DNA of 64,000 nucleotides from Candidatus Dormiibacter spiritus. Its GTDB lineage: Bacteria; Chloroflexota; Dormibacteria; Dormibacterales; Dormibacteraceae. Position numbers and translations under genes: made by a program. Under the pieces are notes generated by a model. The model was not told where the DNA came from and did not search any database. It was given only the letters and a program-made list of their open reading frames with translations. The DNA lies in contig QHBT01000018.1 in assembly GCA_003244185.1 (NCBI GenBank), positions 1-64,000 of the forward strand, given 5' to 3'. Shown one piece after another: positions 1-9,022 of the stretch; within the stretch, counting starts at the first letter, position 1, and each line of letters opens with the position of its first letter.

Positions 1-114
1 CCCTTCCTGCCGCCGGTCACCGACGACGTTCGGCTAGACCTGGTCGAGACCAGGACGTTCGGCTCGCGCGTGATCTACGAGCGCTACAGGCGCGCCCGCG
101 ATGAGTCGGACTGA
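1..114 (+). CDS. C-terminal end of an unidentified protein (possibly 5-formyl-THF cyclo-ligase)
   Basis: The first frame is open from the window edge to a TGA at 112-114 and gives 37 residues ending in RARDESD. A stretch reading DDVRLDLVETR loosely resembles the C-terminal strand of 5-formyltetrahydrofolate cyclo-ligases, but there is too little sequence to decide. The gene lies 77 bases upstream of the YmdB-type gene on the same strand and may belong to the same unit. The identification is a guess; only the existence of a coding end is reasonably supported. Confidence 0.35.
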   Translation, partial: PFLPPVTDDVRLDLVETRTFGSRVIYERYRRARDESD

Positions 115-191
115 CACCGCCGTCCCGAGTCATCAGCGCCTCGCCGGACCCGTCAGTAGTGGCGGCGGTTGCGGAGTGATACTGGACAGTC

Positions 192-986
192 GTGCCCGAA
201 GCCCATTTCCGGCTGCTCTTTGTGGCCGACGTCTACGGCCGTGCCGGCCGCGAGACACTGGCCGATCTGCTGCCACAGGTGAAGGCCGAATTCAAGCCGG
301 ACCTGACAGTGGTCAACGGCGAGAACGCTGCGGCTGGCCACGGCCTCACTGGCAAACTCGCCCAAGAACTCCGCCAGGCCGGCGCCGATGTGCTCACGAC
401 AGGCAATCACGTCTGGGATCAGAAGACTTTCTTGGCCGAAATAGAGGACGAGCCCAACCTGCTGCGGCCCTACAACTATCCACCCGGGGCGCCGGGGATC
501 GGCTGCCTGGTGATCGAGGCAGCCGGCCTGAAGGTGCTGGTCATGAACCTGCAGGGCCGGATCTTCATGCCGCCACTGGACGATCCCTTCCGCGCCGCTG
601 ACGAGATCTTGGCAGCCCATCCCGACGTGGATGCCATCTTCTGCGACTTCCACGCCGAGGCAACCTCGGAGAAGCAGGCTTTCGGCTGGCACCTGGACGG
701 CCGGGTGAGCGCTGTCGTCGGCACTCACACTCATGTGCCGACCGCTGACCATCGCGTTCTGCCCGGCGGCACCGCCTACGTGACTGACGTCGGCATGGTC
801 GGACCCCGCGACTCAGTGATCGGAGCCGACAAGGAATCCGCTCTCCGCCGCTTCCTCACCGGCCTGCCGCACCGGTTCGAGGCGGCGGATGGAGTTGTGA
901 CTTTCAATTCAGTACTGGTTACCATTAGCAGGCTCACGGGCCGCGCCGTGTCCATCCAGCGAATCGATCGAGAACACCTTTGTTAG
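192..986 (+). CDS. ymdB: YmdB-type calcineurin-like phosphoesterase (TIGR00282 family)
   Basis: This 264-residue protein matches the usual length of the TIGR00282/YmdB family of metallophosphoesterases, which hydrolyse 2',3'-cyclic nucleotides in studied members. Metal-ligand motifs are all present: FVADVYGRAGRE near the N-terminus, VNGENAA, TTGNHVWD, DFHAEATSEK and GTHTHVPTAD. The start is GTG at 192; a GATACT hexamer at 177-182 lies about nine bases upstream, so the transcript may be nearly leaderless. The stop lies 14 bases before the SpoVS start. A ymdB-spoVS neighbourhood is familiar from Firmicutes, where an RNase Y gene usually precedes; that gene is not visible here. Function is assigned from the family. 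Confidence 0.9.
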   Translation: MPEAHFRLLFVADVYGRAGRETLADLLPQVKAEFKPDLTVVNGENAAAGHGLTGKLAQELRQAGADVLTTGNHVWDQKTFLAEIEDEPNLLRPYNYPPGAPGIGCLVIEAAGLKVLVMNLQGRIFMPPLDDPFRAADEILAAHPDVDAIFCDFHAEATSEKQAFGWHLDGRVSAVVGTHTHVPTADHRVLPGGTAYVTDVGMVGPRDSVIGADKESALRRFLTGLPHRFEAADGVVTFNSVLVTISRLTGRAVSIQRIDREHLC

Positions 987-1000
987 GGAGCGTTGCAGCA

Positions 1001-1285
1001 ATGACAGGTCAGGGCCGGGCAGAGATCGAGGTGCTCAAAGTCTCGGCCGGCTCCAAGCCGGTCGCCGTCGCCGGCGCGATAGCGGGCGTAATCCGCAGCC
1101 AGGGCAAGGTTGAGGTCCAGGCCATCGGCGCCGGGGCCATCAACCAGGCGGTCAAGGCCATAGCCATCTCGCGCGGGTACGTGGCCCCCGGTGGAATCGA
1201 GATAGTCTGCATCCCCTCCTTCATCGACATCTCGATCGACGGCGAGGAGCGAACCGGTATCCGCCTCTTGGTGGAGGTGCGTTAG
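1001..1285 (+). CDS. spoVS: SpoVS family protein (stage V sporulation protein S)
   Basis: The protein is 94 residues from ATG 1001, with a GGGAG ribosome site at 986-990. It follows the SpoVS pattern closely: EVLKVSAGSKPVAVAGAIAG, then VQAIGAGAINQAVKAIA, and an end reading EERTGIRLLVEVR. SpoVS is an Alba-like small protein, known in Bacillus for stage V sporulation but also present in non-sporulating Thermus and Chloroflexi, so it does not prove sporulation here. A TTG at 980 could extend it by seven residues into the previous gene; ATG 1001 has the better ribosome site. Its stop codon is in the same frame as the following miaB, which matters for how miaB starts. Confidence 0.93.
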   Translation: MTGQGRAEIEVLKVSAGSKPVAVAGAIAGVIRSQGKVEVQAIGAGAINQAVKAIAISRGYVAPGGIEIVCIPSFIDISIDGEERTGIRLLVEVR

Positions 1286-1330
1286 CCCACGGCCCAGATC
1301 CCCCTGCCCGTTATCGGCGAGCCGCGAGAT

Positions 1331-2632
1331 CTGTCCCGGCAGGCGGCCGGGCCGGCCAATGCCGGCGCCCGCAGCTTCCACGTCTGGACCATCGGCTGCC
1401 AGATGAACCTGGCGGATTCCGAGAGTCTCGCGCGCCGTCTGCTGGCGGCAGGCTACAGTGAAGCCCCCGACCTGGAGCGGGCCGACATAGCCGTGCTCAA
1501 CACCTGCGTGGTGCGTCAGGCGAGCGAGGAGAAGGTGTACTCGAAGCTCCACGAGCTCCGCAGCTGGAAGAGCCCCGAGCGCACCATCGCTCTCACGGGC
1601 TGCCTGGTGGGGAAGGAAGGAAACACCCTCCTATCGCGCTTTCCGCACCTGGATGCGGTGGTGCCGATCGGCGATTACGATCCTTTCCTGCGCGATCTGG
1701 AGGCGCGTTACGACTGGGCGCAGGGCGAGCCGCTGCCGGCGGCGGGACGCACCCTGGTCAGCCACTACATCAATGTGATCCAGGGCTGCGATCACAACTG
1801 CACGTTCTGCATAGTGCCCAAGGTGCGCGGCCGTGAGGTGCACCGACCGATGGCCCAGGTGGTGAAGGAATGCCGCCAGGCCGTGCAGGAGGGCGCTCGA
1901 GAGGTCATCCTGCTGGGCCAGAACGTCGACGACTATCACGACCCGGCGACCGGCGCCGGGCTGGCGGCACTGGTCAGCGCGGTGAGCGAGATCGAGGCAC
2001 TGCTGCGCGTGCGTTTCATGACCTCGCATCCGCAGGACCTGGAGCCCGAGCTGCTGCGTGTGATGGCCGCCAACCCGAAGGTCGCCCACGAGCTTCAGCT
2101 GCCTGTGCAGTCAGGTGACGACTTGATCCTGCGCCGGATGGCGCGTGGCTACCAGATGCGGCATTATCTCGCGATCGTGAACGAGGCGCGTGGCCTGATG
2201 CCCGACTTGGGTCTCTATACAGACGTCATCGTCGGCTTTCCAGGCGAAAGCGAGGAGGCGTTTCTCAACACGCGGCGGCTCCTACAGGAAGTCGAGTTCG
2301 ACGTCGTTCACCTTGCCCAGTACTCGCCCCGACCCGGCACCCACGCCGGCGAGAAGTGGCTCGACGACGTGCCTGCCGAGGAGAAGCGGCGCCGGATCAA
2401 CGACCTGCTGCAGCTTCAGCGAGAGATCGCTGCCCGCCGCAGTGCGCGTTGGCTAGGTCGCACAGCCGAGGTTCTGATCGAGGGCTCTGACCAGCTTGGC
2501 CGGCCCTACGGGCGCAACCGCCAGGGCAAGCGCGTGACGGTTCTGCGCTCCCGGGTACAGCCTGGGGAACTGGTCACCGTCAGCGTCACCGAAGCTACGC
2601 CCGGTCATCTGGCCGGCCCACGGGCCTGCTGA
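1331..2632 (+). CDS. miaB: tRNA-2-methylthio-N6-dimethylallyladenosine synthase MiaB
   Basis: Radical-SAM methylthiotransferase adding the 2-methylthio group to i6A37 of tRNAs. Visible are the UPF0004 cluster motif WTIGCQMN with later cysteines (NTCVV, TGCLVG), the radical-SAM motif CDHNCTFCIVP and a C-terminal TRAM domain. The first conserved cysteine lies before the first in-frame ATG (1403), so that ATG cannot be the true start. Between the SpoVS stop (1283-1285, same frame) and the motif there is no ATG, GTG or TTG; the candidates are CTG 1331 (chosen, giving 24 residues before the cluster), CTG 1304, or ATC codons. A sequence error or read-through from spoVS is also possible. The partner MiaA is encoded 4 kb downstream in the same run. 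Product very sure, start unsure. Confidence 0.93.
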   Translation: MSRQAAGPANAGARSFHVWTIGCQMNLADSESLARRLLAAGYSEAPDLERADIAVLNTCVVRQASEEKVYSKLHELRSWKSPERTIALTGCLVGKEGNTLLSRFPHLDAVVPIGDYDPFLRDLEARYDWAQGEPLPAAGRTLVSHYINVIQGCDHNCTFCIVPKVRGREVHRPMAQVVKECRQAVQEGAREVILLGQNVDDYHDPATGAGLAALVSAVSEIEALLRVRFMTSHPQDLEPELLRVMAANPKVAHELQLPVQSGDDLILRRMARGYQMRHYLAIVNEARGLMPDLGLYTDVIVGFPGESEEAFLNTRRLLQEVEFDVVHLAQYSPRPGTHAGEKWLDDVPAEEKRRRINDLLQLQREIAARRSARWLGRTAEVLIEGSDQLGRPYGRNRQGKRVTVLRSRVQPGELVTVSVTEATPGHLAGPRAC

Positions 2633-2663
2633 CCTGAACCGGCCAGGCGGTGAAACGCCGGCC

Positions 2664-5105
2664 ATGCGTCAGTACTGGTCGGCCAAAGCGGCCCACCCCG
2701 ACGCCATCTTGCTCTTCCGCATGGGTGACTTCTACGAGATCTTCTTCGATGACGCCAAGGAGGCGGCGCCGCTGCTGGGCATCACGCTGACGTCGCGCCC
2801 GGCCAAAGACGGCCGCCTGCCCATGTGCGGCGTGCCGCATCACGCCTGGCAGAGCTACGTGGGCCGGCTTCTCAAAGCAGGTAGGAAGGTGGCGATCTGC
2901 GACCAGACTGAGCCACCGATGAGCGGCAAGCTGGTGGCGCGCGAGGTGACGCGCGTTCTTACGCCCGGCACGGTGCTGGACGACGTCTACCTCGATCCCT
3001 CAAAGTCGAACTGGCTGGTCGCCGCCTGGAGCAGCGGCGATGAGTCAGGCCTGGCCGCCTGCGACGTGTCGACTGGGGAAATGCAGCTCTGCCAGCTGCC
3101 CACCACAGGTCTGACAGCTGAGCTGGACCGGCTTCAGGCGGCCGAGCTGCTCAGCCCACCGGACGTGGAGCGCTATCGATTCGATCCGGCGCGCGGCCGC
3201 CACCGACTGCGGACGCTGTTGGGCATCCACTTCCTGGCCTCGATCGGGGCCGAGGGCGCCCCGCTGGCAGTGGGCGCGGCAGGCGTCGTGCTGGAGTATC
3301 TGGAGCACAACCGGGTGCCCCTCGATCCGCGCAGCCTGCGCATCAGCACGCGCTCGATCGAGTCCAGCATGCAGCTGGACGCGGCCACCCTGCGCAACCT
3401 AGAGGTGGGTGCGCTGTTCGAGCTCTGCTGCCGCTGCGTCACCCCTGTCGGCGCCCGGTGCCTGCGCCGCTGGCTCTGGTCGCCGCTGCGCGACCCCGAG
3501 GCGATCGAGCTTCGGCTGAGCGCAGTGGCCGAGCTGACCGATGCCGAACGCCTGGAGCTGGCAGCCGCCCTGCGTGGGTTGGGCGACCTGGAGCGGCTGG
3601 CGAGTCGGGCGGCGAGCGGGCTGGCCACGCCGCGCGAGCTCGCGCAGCTCTGCCGCGCCTTGGCGACCCTGCCGGCGGCGAAGGTTTGCGCAGGGGCCGG
3701 CAGCGCGCTTCTGCTCCGCCAGCTGGCCGCGGACCTGACTGAACAGCCGGAGCTCGTGGCCTTGCTGAGCCGCGCGCTGGTCGACGACCCACCGGCTCAG
3801 GTGAGCGCGGCGGGCGCCATCCGGCCCGGCTACGACGCCCAGCTGGACGCCATCGCCTCGGCCTCGGCCTCGGCGCGGGAGTGGCTCGCCGGTCTCGAAG
3901 CGGCCGAGCGCGAGCGCACTGGCATCAAGTCGCTCAAGGTCGGCTACAACCGTGTCTTCGGCTATTACCTGGAGGTCAGCCACAGCCAGGCCGCGGGCGT
4001 GCCCGAGCATTACATCCGCAAGCAGACCCTGACCGGCGGCGAGCGCTACATAACGCCCGAGCTGAAGGAGCGCGAAGCAGTGGTGCTGAACGCCGACCAG
4101 GATCGCGCGGCCCGGGAGCAGGAGATTCTCGCCGAACTCGGCCGGAGAGTCGCCGCTGTAGGCAGGGAGCTGCTGAGCACCGCTGCAGCGATCGGCCAAC
4201 TCGATGCTCTGGCCAGCCTCGCGGCGACCGCCGCCGACTGTGAGTGGGTGCGACCGCTGATCTCCAGCGGCCGGGAGCTGAACATCAGCGGAGGGCGGCA
4301 CCCGCTGGTCGAGCGCTCCGTGGGCACCGGCAACTTTGTCGCCAATGACACCCAACTGGAGCCGGAGAGAGGCAACATGGTGGTGCTGACAGGCCCCAAT
4401 ATGGCAGGCAAGTCAACCTACCTGCGCCAGGTGGCGCTGATCGTCCTGCTGGCCCAGTGCGGCAGCTTCGTCCCGGCTCGCTCGGCCCGAATCGGCCTGG
4501 TCGATCGCATCTTCACCAGGGTCGGCGCACACGACGACCTGGCGGGCGGCATGTCGACCTTCATGGTCGAGATGACCGAAACGGCGAATATCCTGAACCA
4601 CGCCACGCCCGCATCCCTCGTGGTGCTGGACGAGGTGGGGAGGGGCACCTCCACCTACGATGGGCTCTCCATCGCCCAGGCTGTGGTCGAGTACCTGCAT
4701 GACAACCCCCGGCTCAGCTGCCGGACTCTCTTCGCGACCCACTATCACGAGCTCACAACGCTGGCCGAGCGGCTGCCGAGAGTGCGCAACGAGCGGGTGG
4801 AGGTTGCGGAAGAAGGGAACCAGGTCAGCTTCCTGCATAAGGTGGTCCCCGGCGGCGCCGACCGTTCGTACGGCATTCATGTAGCGGCGCTGGCAGGCCT
4901 GCCGTCACACCTGATCGCCAGGGCCCGGCAGATCCTGGCTGAGCTGGAGAGCCACCGACCACTGGAGCCCGCCGCCCAGCAGCTGGGGCTTGACCTGCAG
5001 CCGGGGGAGGCCGAGCTGCGCCGGGAGCTGGCGGCGATCGAGCTGGATCAGCTCAGCCCCTTGGAGGCTCTGCGCAAGCTGTACGAGCTGCGCGGCCTGA
5101 CATGA
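2664..5105 (+). CDS. mutS: DNA mismatch repair protein MutS
   Basis: MutS (813 residues, slightly short of the usual 850) recognises mismatches and recruits MutL. The mismatch-reading Phe-x-Glu lies in FRMGDFYEIF near the N-terminus, followed by connector, lever and clamp regions, and the ABC ATPase with Walker A GPNMAGKST, signature STFMVEM, Walker B LVVLDEVGRGTS and a switch histidine in FATHYHEL. The start at ATG 2664 removes the usual 10-15 residue leader but keeps the conserved QYWSAKAAHPDAILLFRMGD block. It lies 31 bases after miaB and overlaps mutL by ATGA. A MutS1-MutL pair is absent from most Actinomycetota, which helps argue for another lineage. Confidence 0.98.
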   Translation: MRQYWSAKAAHPDAILLFRMGDFYEIFFDDAKEAAPLLGITLTSRPAKDGRLPMCGVPHHAWQSYVGRLLKAGRKVAICDQTEPPMSGKLVAREVTRVLTPGTVLDDVYLDPSKSNWLVAAWSSGDESGLAACDVSTGEMQLCQLPTTGLTAELDRLQAAELLSPPDVERYRFDPARGRHRLRTLLGIHFLASIGAEGAPLAVGAAGVVLEYLEHNRVPLDPRSLRISTRSIESSMQLDAATLRNLEVGALFELCCRCVTPVGARCLRRWLWSPLRDPEAIELRLSAVAELTDAERLELAAALRGLGDLERLASRAASGLATPRELAQLCRALATLPAAKVCAGAGSALLLRQLAADLTEQPELVALLSRALVDDPPAQVSAAGAIRPGYDAQLDAIASASASAREWLAGLEAAERERTGIKSLKVGYNRVFGYYLEVSHSQAAGVPEHYIRKQTLTGGERYITPELKEREAVVLNADQDRAAREQEILAELGRRVAAVGRELLSTAAAIGQLDALASLAATAADCEWVRPLISSGRELNISGGRHPLVERSVGTGNFVANDTQLEPERGNMVVLTGPNMAGKSTYLRQVALIVLLAQCGSFVPARSARIGLVDRIFTRVGAHDDLAGGMSTFMVEMTETANILNHATPASLVVLDEVGRGTSTYDGLSIAQAVVEYLHDNPRLSCRTLFATHYHELTTLAERLPRVRNERVEVAEEGNQVSFLHKVVPGGADRSYGIHVAALAGLPSHLIARARQILAELESHRPLEPAAQQLGLDLQPGEAELRRELAAIELDQLSPLEALRKLYELRGLT

Positions 5106-6757
5106 CCATCCGCCGCCTGCCCCAGCAGGTCGCCGACGCCATCGCAGCCGGTGAGGTGGTGGAGCGCCCGGCGTCAGCCCTGAAGGAGCTGATCGAGAAC
5201 GCGCTCGATGCCGGGTCGGGCCGGCTCGGCATCGAGGTGCGAGGTGCCGGCCGCACGCTGATCCGGGTGGTGGATGACGGGGCCGGAATCCCCGCCGAAG
5301 AGTTGGAGCTTGCCTTCCAGCGGCACGCCACAAGCAAGGTGAGAAGCCTGGCTGACCTGGAGGCCATCTCCAGCCTGGGCTTCCGCGGCGAGGCGCTGGC
5401 CAGCCTGGCCGCCGTTGCCGATGTAGAGTGCCGCAGCCGAGGCCGGCGTATCCGGCTGCTGGCCGGCGAAGTGGTGGAGAGTGCGGCAGCGGTGCCAGTG
5501 CCGGGAACCGTTCTCGAAGTCCGCGACCTCTTCGCCAACACGCCGGCCCGGCTGCGATTCCTGAAGAGCGACGCGACCGAATTGGCAGCCTGTCTGAAGG
5601 TGGTGCAGGCGTATTCGCTGCTCTACCCGGAGGTGCGCTTTGAGTACACCAACGAAGGCCGCGTGGGCTTGAGGACCCTTGGCCGCGGTGACGCGACGGC
5701 CGCCGCCGCTGCCGTGCTGGGCACCGCAGTGGCGGCGGAGCTGCTGCCCGTGGAAGGAGAAGGTATCCGCGGCCTGACCTCGCAGCCACGGCTGCACAGG
5801 GGCAGCCGTGACAGCCTCCTGCTGGCCGTGAACCGGCGGCCGATAGCCTCCCGGGCTCTCGGCTACGCGGTGGAGGAGTGCTACCTGGGCCAGCTGGAGC
5901 GCGGCCGCTACCCGATCGCCGTGTTGGAGCTGACAGTGCCGCCCGGCGAGCTCGACGTCAACGTCCATCCGGCCAAACGCGAGGTGCGCTTTCGAGACGA
6001 GCGCGTCGTCTTCGGCCGGCTGCAGCGAGCGATCAGAGCTGCGCTCAACGGCAGCCAGCCTTACCGGATGGCTGAGGCGCTCTCGAGTGCAGGCTCTGCG
6101 TGGCGGACGCCGCAGGTGCACAGCGCACCCGCCTTTGCCGGTCTCGAATCAGTCGTGGCGGAGGCCTTCCCGGCCGCGCCGGGGGCCGAGGGTCCGCTCC
6201 GGCCGCTGGGCCAGGTGCAGGACGCCTACCTGGTGGCCGAGAGTGGGGAAGGGATAGTGCTGGTGGATCAGCATGCCGCGCATGAGCGGGTGCTCTACAA
6301 CCGCTTCCTGGCCCAGCTTCGGGCCGGCGCCGGGGCCAGTCAGGCCCTGCTGCTGCCGGAAACCGTGGAGCTGGAGCCCGCCCAGACGGCGGCAGCCAGC
6401 GACCATCGCGATTGGCTGGCCGCGCTCGGCTTCGAACTGGAGGAGTTCGGGCCCCAGACGGTGAAGCTGCGGGCCGCGCCCCTGGCGACTCCCGCGGCGC
6501 GGGCCCGCGAGGCGCTTTCAGAACTCCTCCAAACACTGGCTCATTCGCTGCCTCAGGCTGCCCTGGCGAATGCGGCAGCCTCGCTCGCCTGCCACTCCGC
6601 CGTTCGCTTTGGCGACCGCCTGGAGCCTGTCGAGCAGCGCCGGCTCCTGGAAGAGCTGGAGCAAGCCGAAGAGTCGATCACCTGCCCGCACGGGCGCCCG
6701 ACGCGGCTCCTGCTCGACTGGTCGCAGCTGAAGCGGCACTTCCGGCGCAATTACTGA
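5102..6757 (+). CDS. mutL: DNA mismatch repair protein MutL
   Basis: MutL (551 residues) couples MutS recognition to strand processing. The GHKL ATPase motifs are clear: ELIENALDAGS, DDGAGI, SLGFRGEALASL. The C-terminal dimer domain carries endonuclease-type motifs ACHSAVRFGD and CPHGRPT, as in MutL of bacteria lacking MutH. The metal motif reads DQHAAHERVLYN; the usual form DQHA-x2-E-x4-E would end in Glu where this protein has Asn, so nicking activity is uncertain. It starts at ATG 5102 overlapping the mutS stop (ATGA), which implies coupled translation. A variable linker of about 80 residues follows the ATPase part. Confidence 0.97.
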   Translation: MTIRRLPQQVADAIAAGEVVERPASALKELIENALDAGSGRLGIEVRGAGRTLIRVVDDGAGIPAEELELAFQRHATSKVRSLADLEAISSLGFRGEALASLAAVADVECRSRGRRIRLLAGEVVESAAAVPVPGTVLEVRDLFANTPARLRFLKSDATELAACLKVVQAYSLLYPEVRFEYTNEGRVGLRTLGRGDATAAAAAVLGTAVAAELLPVEGEGIRGLTSQPRLHRGSRDSLLLAVNRRPIASRALGYAVEECYLGQLERGRYPIAVLELTVPPGELDVNVHPAKREVRFRDERVVFGRLQRAIRAALNGSQPYRMAEALSSAGSAWRTPQVHSAPAFAGLESVVAEAFPAAPGAEGPLRPLGQVQDAYLVAESGEGIVLVDQHAAHERVLYNRFLAQLRAGAGASQALLLPETVELEPAQTAAASDHRDWLAALGFELEEFGPQTVKLRAAPLATPAARAREALSELLQTLAHSLPQAALANAAASLACHSAVRFGDRLEPVEQRRLLEELEQAEESITCPHGRPTRLLLDWSQLKRHFRRNY

Positions 6758-6821
6758 GGCGACCGACGAGCCAGTGGAGTTGTGACCTGTCGATCAACGC
6801 CACCCCGGCTGTCGTAGCCCC

Positions 6822-7751
6822 GTGCTAGGCGCAGCTCACCGTTCCCAGCCCTTGAGCCAGCTGACAGTCCCCGTGCTGCTCGGCCCCACAGGCGTAGGCA
6901 AGAGCGAGGCAGCCTTCAGGATCGCGCGCGAGCTGGGGGCTGAGATCGTCGTCTGCGACTCGCGCCAGGTGTACGACCGGCTGGACATCGCCACCAACAA
7001 GCCGAGCCCCGACAACCTGCGCCGCGTGCCCCACCATCTCGTCGGGGTGGCTGATCCGCGCGAGGTCTTTTCGGTCAAGGACTTCGTGGAGCTGGCCGGA
7101 GCCAGGATCGCGGAGGTGGCCGGCCGCGGTCGGGTGCCCATTGTCGAGGGCGGCAGCATGCTCTGGGCCGACGCGCTGACGGACGGCTTTTCGCTCTCGG
7201 GCGTGCCACCCGATCCGGCGCTCCGCCGCCGGCTGGAGGGGATGCCGCTCGAGAAGCTGGACGCGTTGCTGCGCCGCCTTGACCCGGAGGCGACTGTCGA
7301 CCGCCGCAATCCCGTCCGTCTCATCCGAGCGATCGAGGTCCTCGAAGCGGTGGGGCCGCCGCTGGCCCGCACCCGGACCCGCACGCCACCGGTCTGGCGC
7401 CCGCTCCGCCTCGGCCTCACAGCGTCCTTGGCGACCATCGATGCCCGGCTCGCAGAGCGCTCGCGCCGGCAGCTGAGGCGCGGCTTGGTCGAGGAGACGC
7501 GGGCGGCGCTGGAGGCGGGGGTGCCACCGCAGGCGCCAGTACTGACCGGCATCGGTTACGCCCAGGCGGTCGCGCACCTACAGGGCGAGCTGCCTGAGGC
7601 CGAATTGGAGCCGGCAATGAACCTGGCCAACCGGCGCTACGCTCGCCGCCAGCTGCGCTGGCTGCGCAGGGATACCCGCATCCGCTGGTTCCTGGCCGAG
7701 TCCGACCCTGTGCCAGGTATTCTGGCCTACTTAAGAGAAACGCTGATTTGA
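6822..7751 (+). CDS. miaA: tRNA dimethylallyltransferase MiaA
   Basis: MiaA (309 residues) transfers dimethylallyl to A37 of tRNA, the substrate for MiaB encoded upstream. Seen are the P-loop LLGPTGVGKSEAA, the DSRQVYDRLDIATNKP motif and VEGGSMLW, a variant of the usual GGTGLY-type motif. RNRNPVRLIRAIEV is present in the form DRRNPVRLIRAIEVLE. The start is GTG at 6822; a TTG at 6853 is an alternative that would trim ten poorly conserved residues. The gap to mutL is 64 bases. The stop overlaps the HflX start as TTGA. Confidence 0.94.
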   Translation: MLGAAHRSQPLSQLTVPVLLGPTGVGKSEAAFRIARELGAEIVVCDSRQVYDRLDIATNKPSPDNLRRVPHHLVGVADPREVFSVKDFVELAGARIAEVAGRGRVPIVEGGSMLWADALTDGFSLSGVPPDPALRRRLEGMPLEKLDALLRRLDPEATVDRRNPVRLIRAIEVLEAVGPPLARTRTRTPPVWRPLRLGLTASLATIDARLAERSRRQLRRGLVEETRAALEAGVPPQAPVLTGIGYAQAVAHLQGELPEAELEPAMNLANRRYARRQLRWLRRDTRIRWFLAESDPVPGILAYLRETLI

Positions 7752-9022
7752 TCGAGACTCAAGCCGGCCCGGAACGGGCCTACCTGCTCGGGGTCGTCCT
7801 GCCCGGCGAGCGGCTGGAACGAACCCAGGAGCAGATGCTGGAGCTGGAGGAGCTCACCCGCACAGCTGGCGGCGAAGTCATCGCGACTGACGTGCAGAGG
7901 CGGCAGCAGGTGGAACCGGCGCTCTTTGTCGGCAGCGGCAAGGTGGCTGAGATCAAGGAGCGCAGAGCCGAGTTGGGCTACGACCTGGTCATCTGCAACG
8001 AGGACCTGAGCCCGCGCCAGCAGCGCAACCTGGAGCGGGAGCTGGAGACTCGCGTTGTCGACAGAACCGAGCTCATCCTCGACATCTTCGCTCAGCACGC
8101 CCGCACCCGCGAGGGACGCCTGCAGGTGGAGTCGGCACAGCTTCATCACCTGCTGCCGCGCCTGATCGGCGCCTGGGACTACCACCGCCAGGGAGGCGGC
8201 ATCGGCACTCGCGGCGGTCCCGGTGAGCAGCAGATCGAGGTCGAGCGCCGGCGCATTCGCAAGCGGCTCAAGGACCTGGACAGCGAGCTGGAGCAAGTGC
8301 GTGGTCAGCGGCAGCAGCAGCGCGCCAGCCGGCACCGTTCTGAAATCGACACGATAGCGATAGTGGGCTACACGAACTCCGGCAAGTCGACCCTGCTCAA
8401 CGCCCTCACAGGTGCCAAGGTGCGGGCGGAAAACCAGCTCTTCGCGACACTCGACCCGACCACCCGGCGCTTGGCGCTGCCGGGCGGGCGCGAGGTGTTG
8501 GTCACTGACACCGTCGGCTTTATCCAGAAGCTGCCCACCGATCTGGTTGCCGCTTTCCGCGCCACTTTGGAGGAGGTGACCTACGCCGACGCAGTGCTGC
8601 AGGTGGTGGACGGATCGAGCCCGGCCGCCCAGCAGCAGGCAGAGGCTGTCGACGAAGTTCTGGTCGAGCTCGGCGCGGCGGCCAAGCCGCGGGTGGTGGC
8701 TCTGAACAAGGTCGATCTGCTGGGCCCAGCCGGCCTGCGCCGGGTCAGGCAGTGGTTCAGCGATCGCTACGCGAACGTGGTGCCGATCTCGGCGCTCCAG
8801 CAGCGCGGGCTCCAGCAGCTGGGCGCTGCTCTCCACACGCTGGCCGAGGGCGACATGGTCCCTCTCCAGCTGCTGGTGCCCTACGGCAGCGAGAGCGTGC
8901 TGCGCGAGCTCCGCGCCGTCGGCGGCGTGGAGCGAACCGAGTACACGCCGACTGGGACCCGTGCGCTGGGCCGCGCGCCGCGCGCTGCGCTTCATCGCTT
9001 CCAGAGCTACCTGCTGGTTTGA
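7748..9022 (+). CDS. hflX: GTPase HflX
   Basis: HflX (424 residues) is a ribosome-associated GTPase that splits stalled or heat-damaged 70S ribosomes. The N-terminal glycine-rich domain ends in GGGIGTRGGPGE, followed by a coiled helix and the G domain with G1 GYTNSGKST, G3 DTVGFIQKLPTDLV and G4 NKVD. The start is TTG 7748, whose last two bases are the first two of the miaA stop (TTGA). The same overlap is repeated at its own end, where dapE starts. miaA-hflX is a common neighbourhood in many bacteria. Confidence 0.96.
   Translation: MIETQAGPERAYLLGVVLPGERLERTQEQMLELEELTRTAGGEVIATDVQRRQQVEPALFVGSGKVAEIKERRAELGYDLVICNEDLSPRQQRNLERELETRVVDRTELILDIFAQHARTREGRLQVESAQLHHLLPRLIGAWDYHRQGGGIGTRGGPGEQQIEVERRRIRKRLKDLDSELEQVRGQRQQQRASRHRSEIDTIAIVGYTNSGKSTLLNALTGAKVRAENQLFATLDPTTRRLALPGGREVLVTDTVGFIQKLPTDLVAAFRATLEEVTYADAVLQVVDGSSPAAQQQAEAVDEVLVELGAAAKPRVVALNKVDLLGPAGLRRVRQWFSDRYANVVPISALQQRGLQQLGAALHTLAEGDMVPLQLLVPYGSESVLRELRAVGGVERTEYTPTGTRALGRAPRAALHRFQSYLLV

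Noticed and set aside
3399-4355. Long minus-strand frame (318 codons) opposite mutS
   Set aside because: It is antisense to the strongly conserved MutS sequence and shows no family features; GC-rich codon bias opens such shadow frames.
8752-9018. N-terminal extension of DapE into hflX
   Set aside because: It is out-of-frame hflX sequence rich in Arg and Ala; TTG 9019 with the TTGA overlap fits the family N-terminus.
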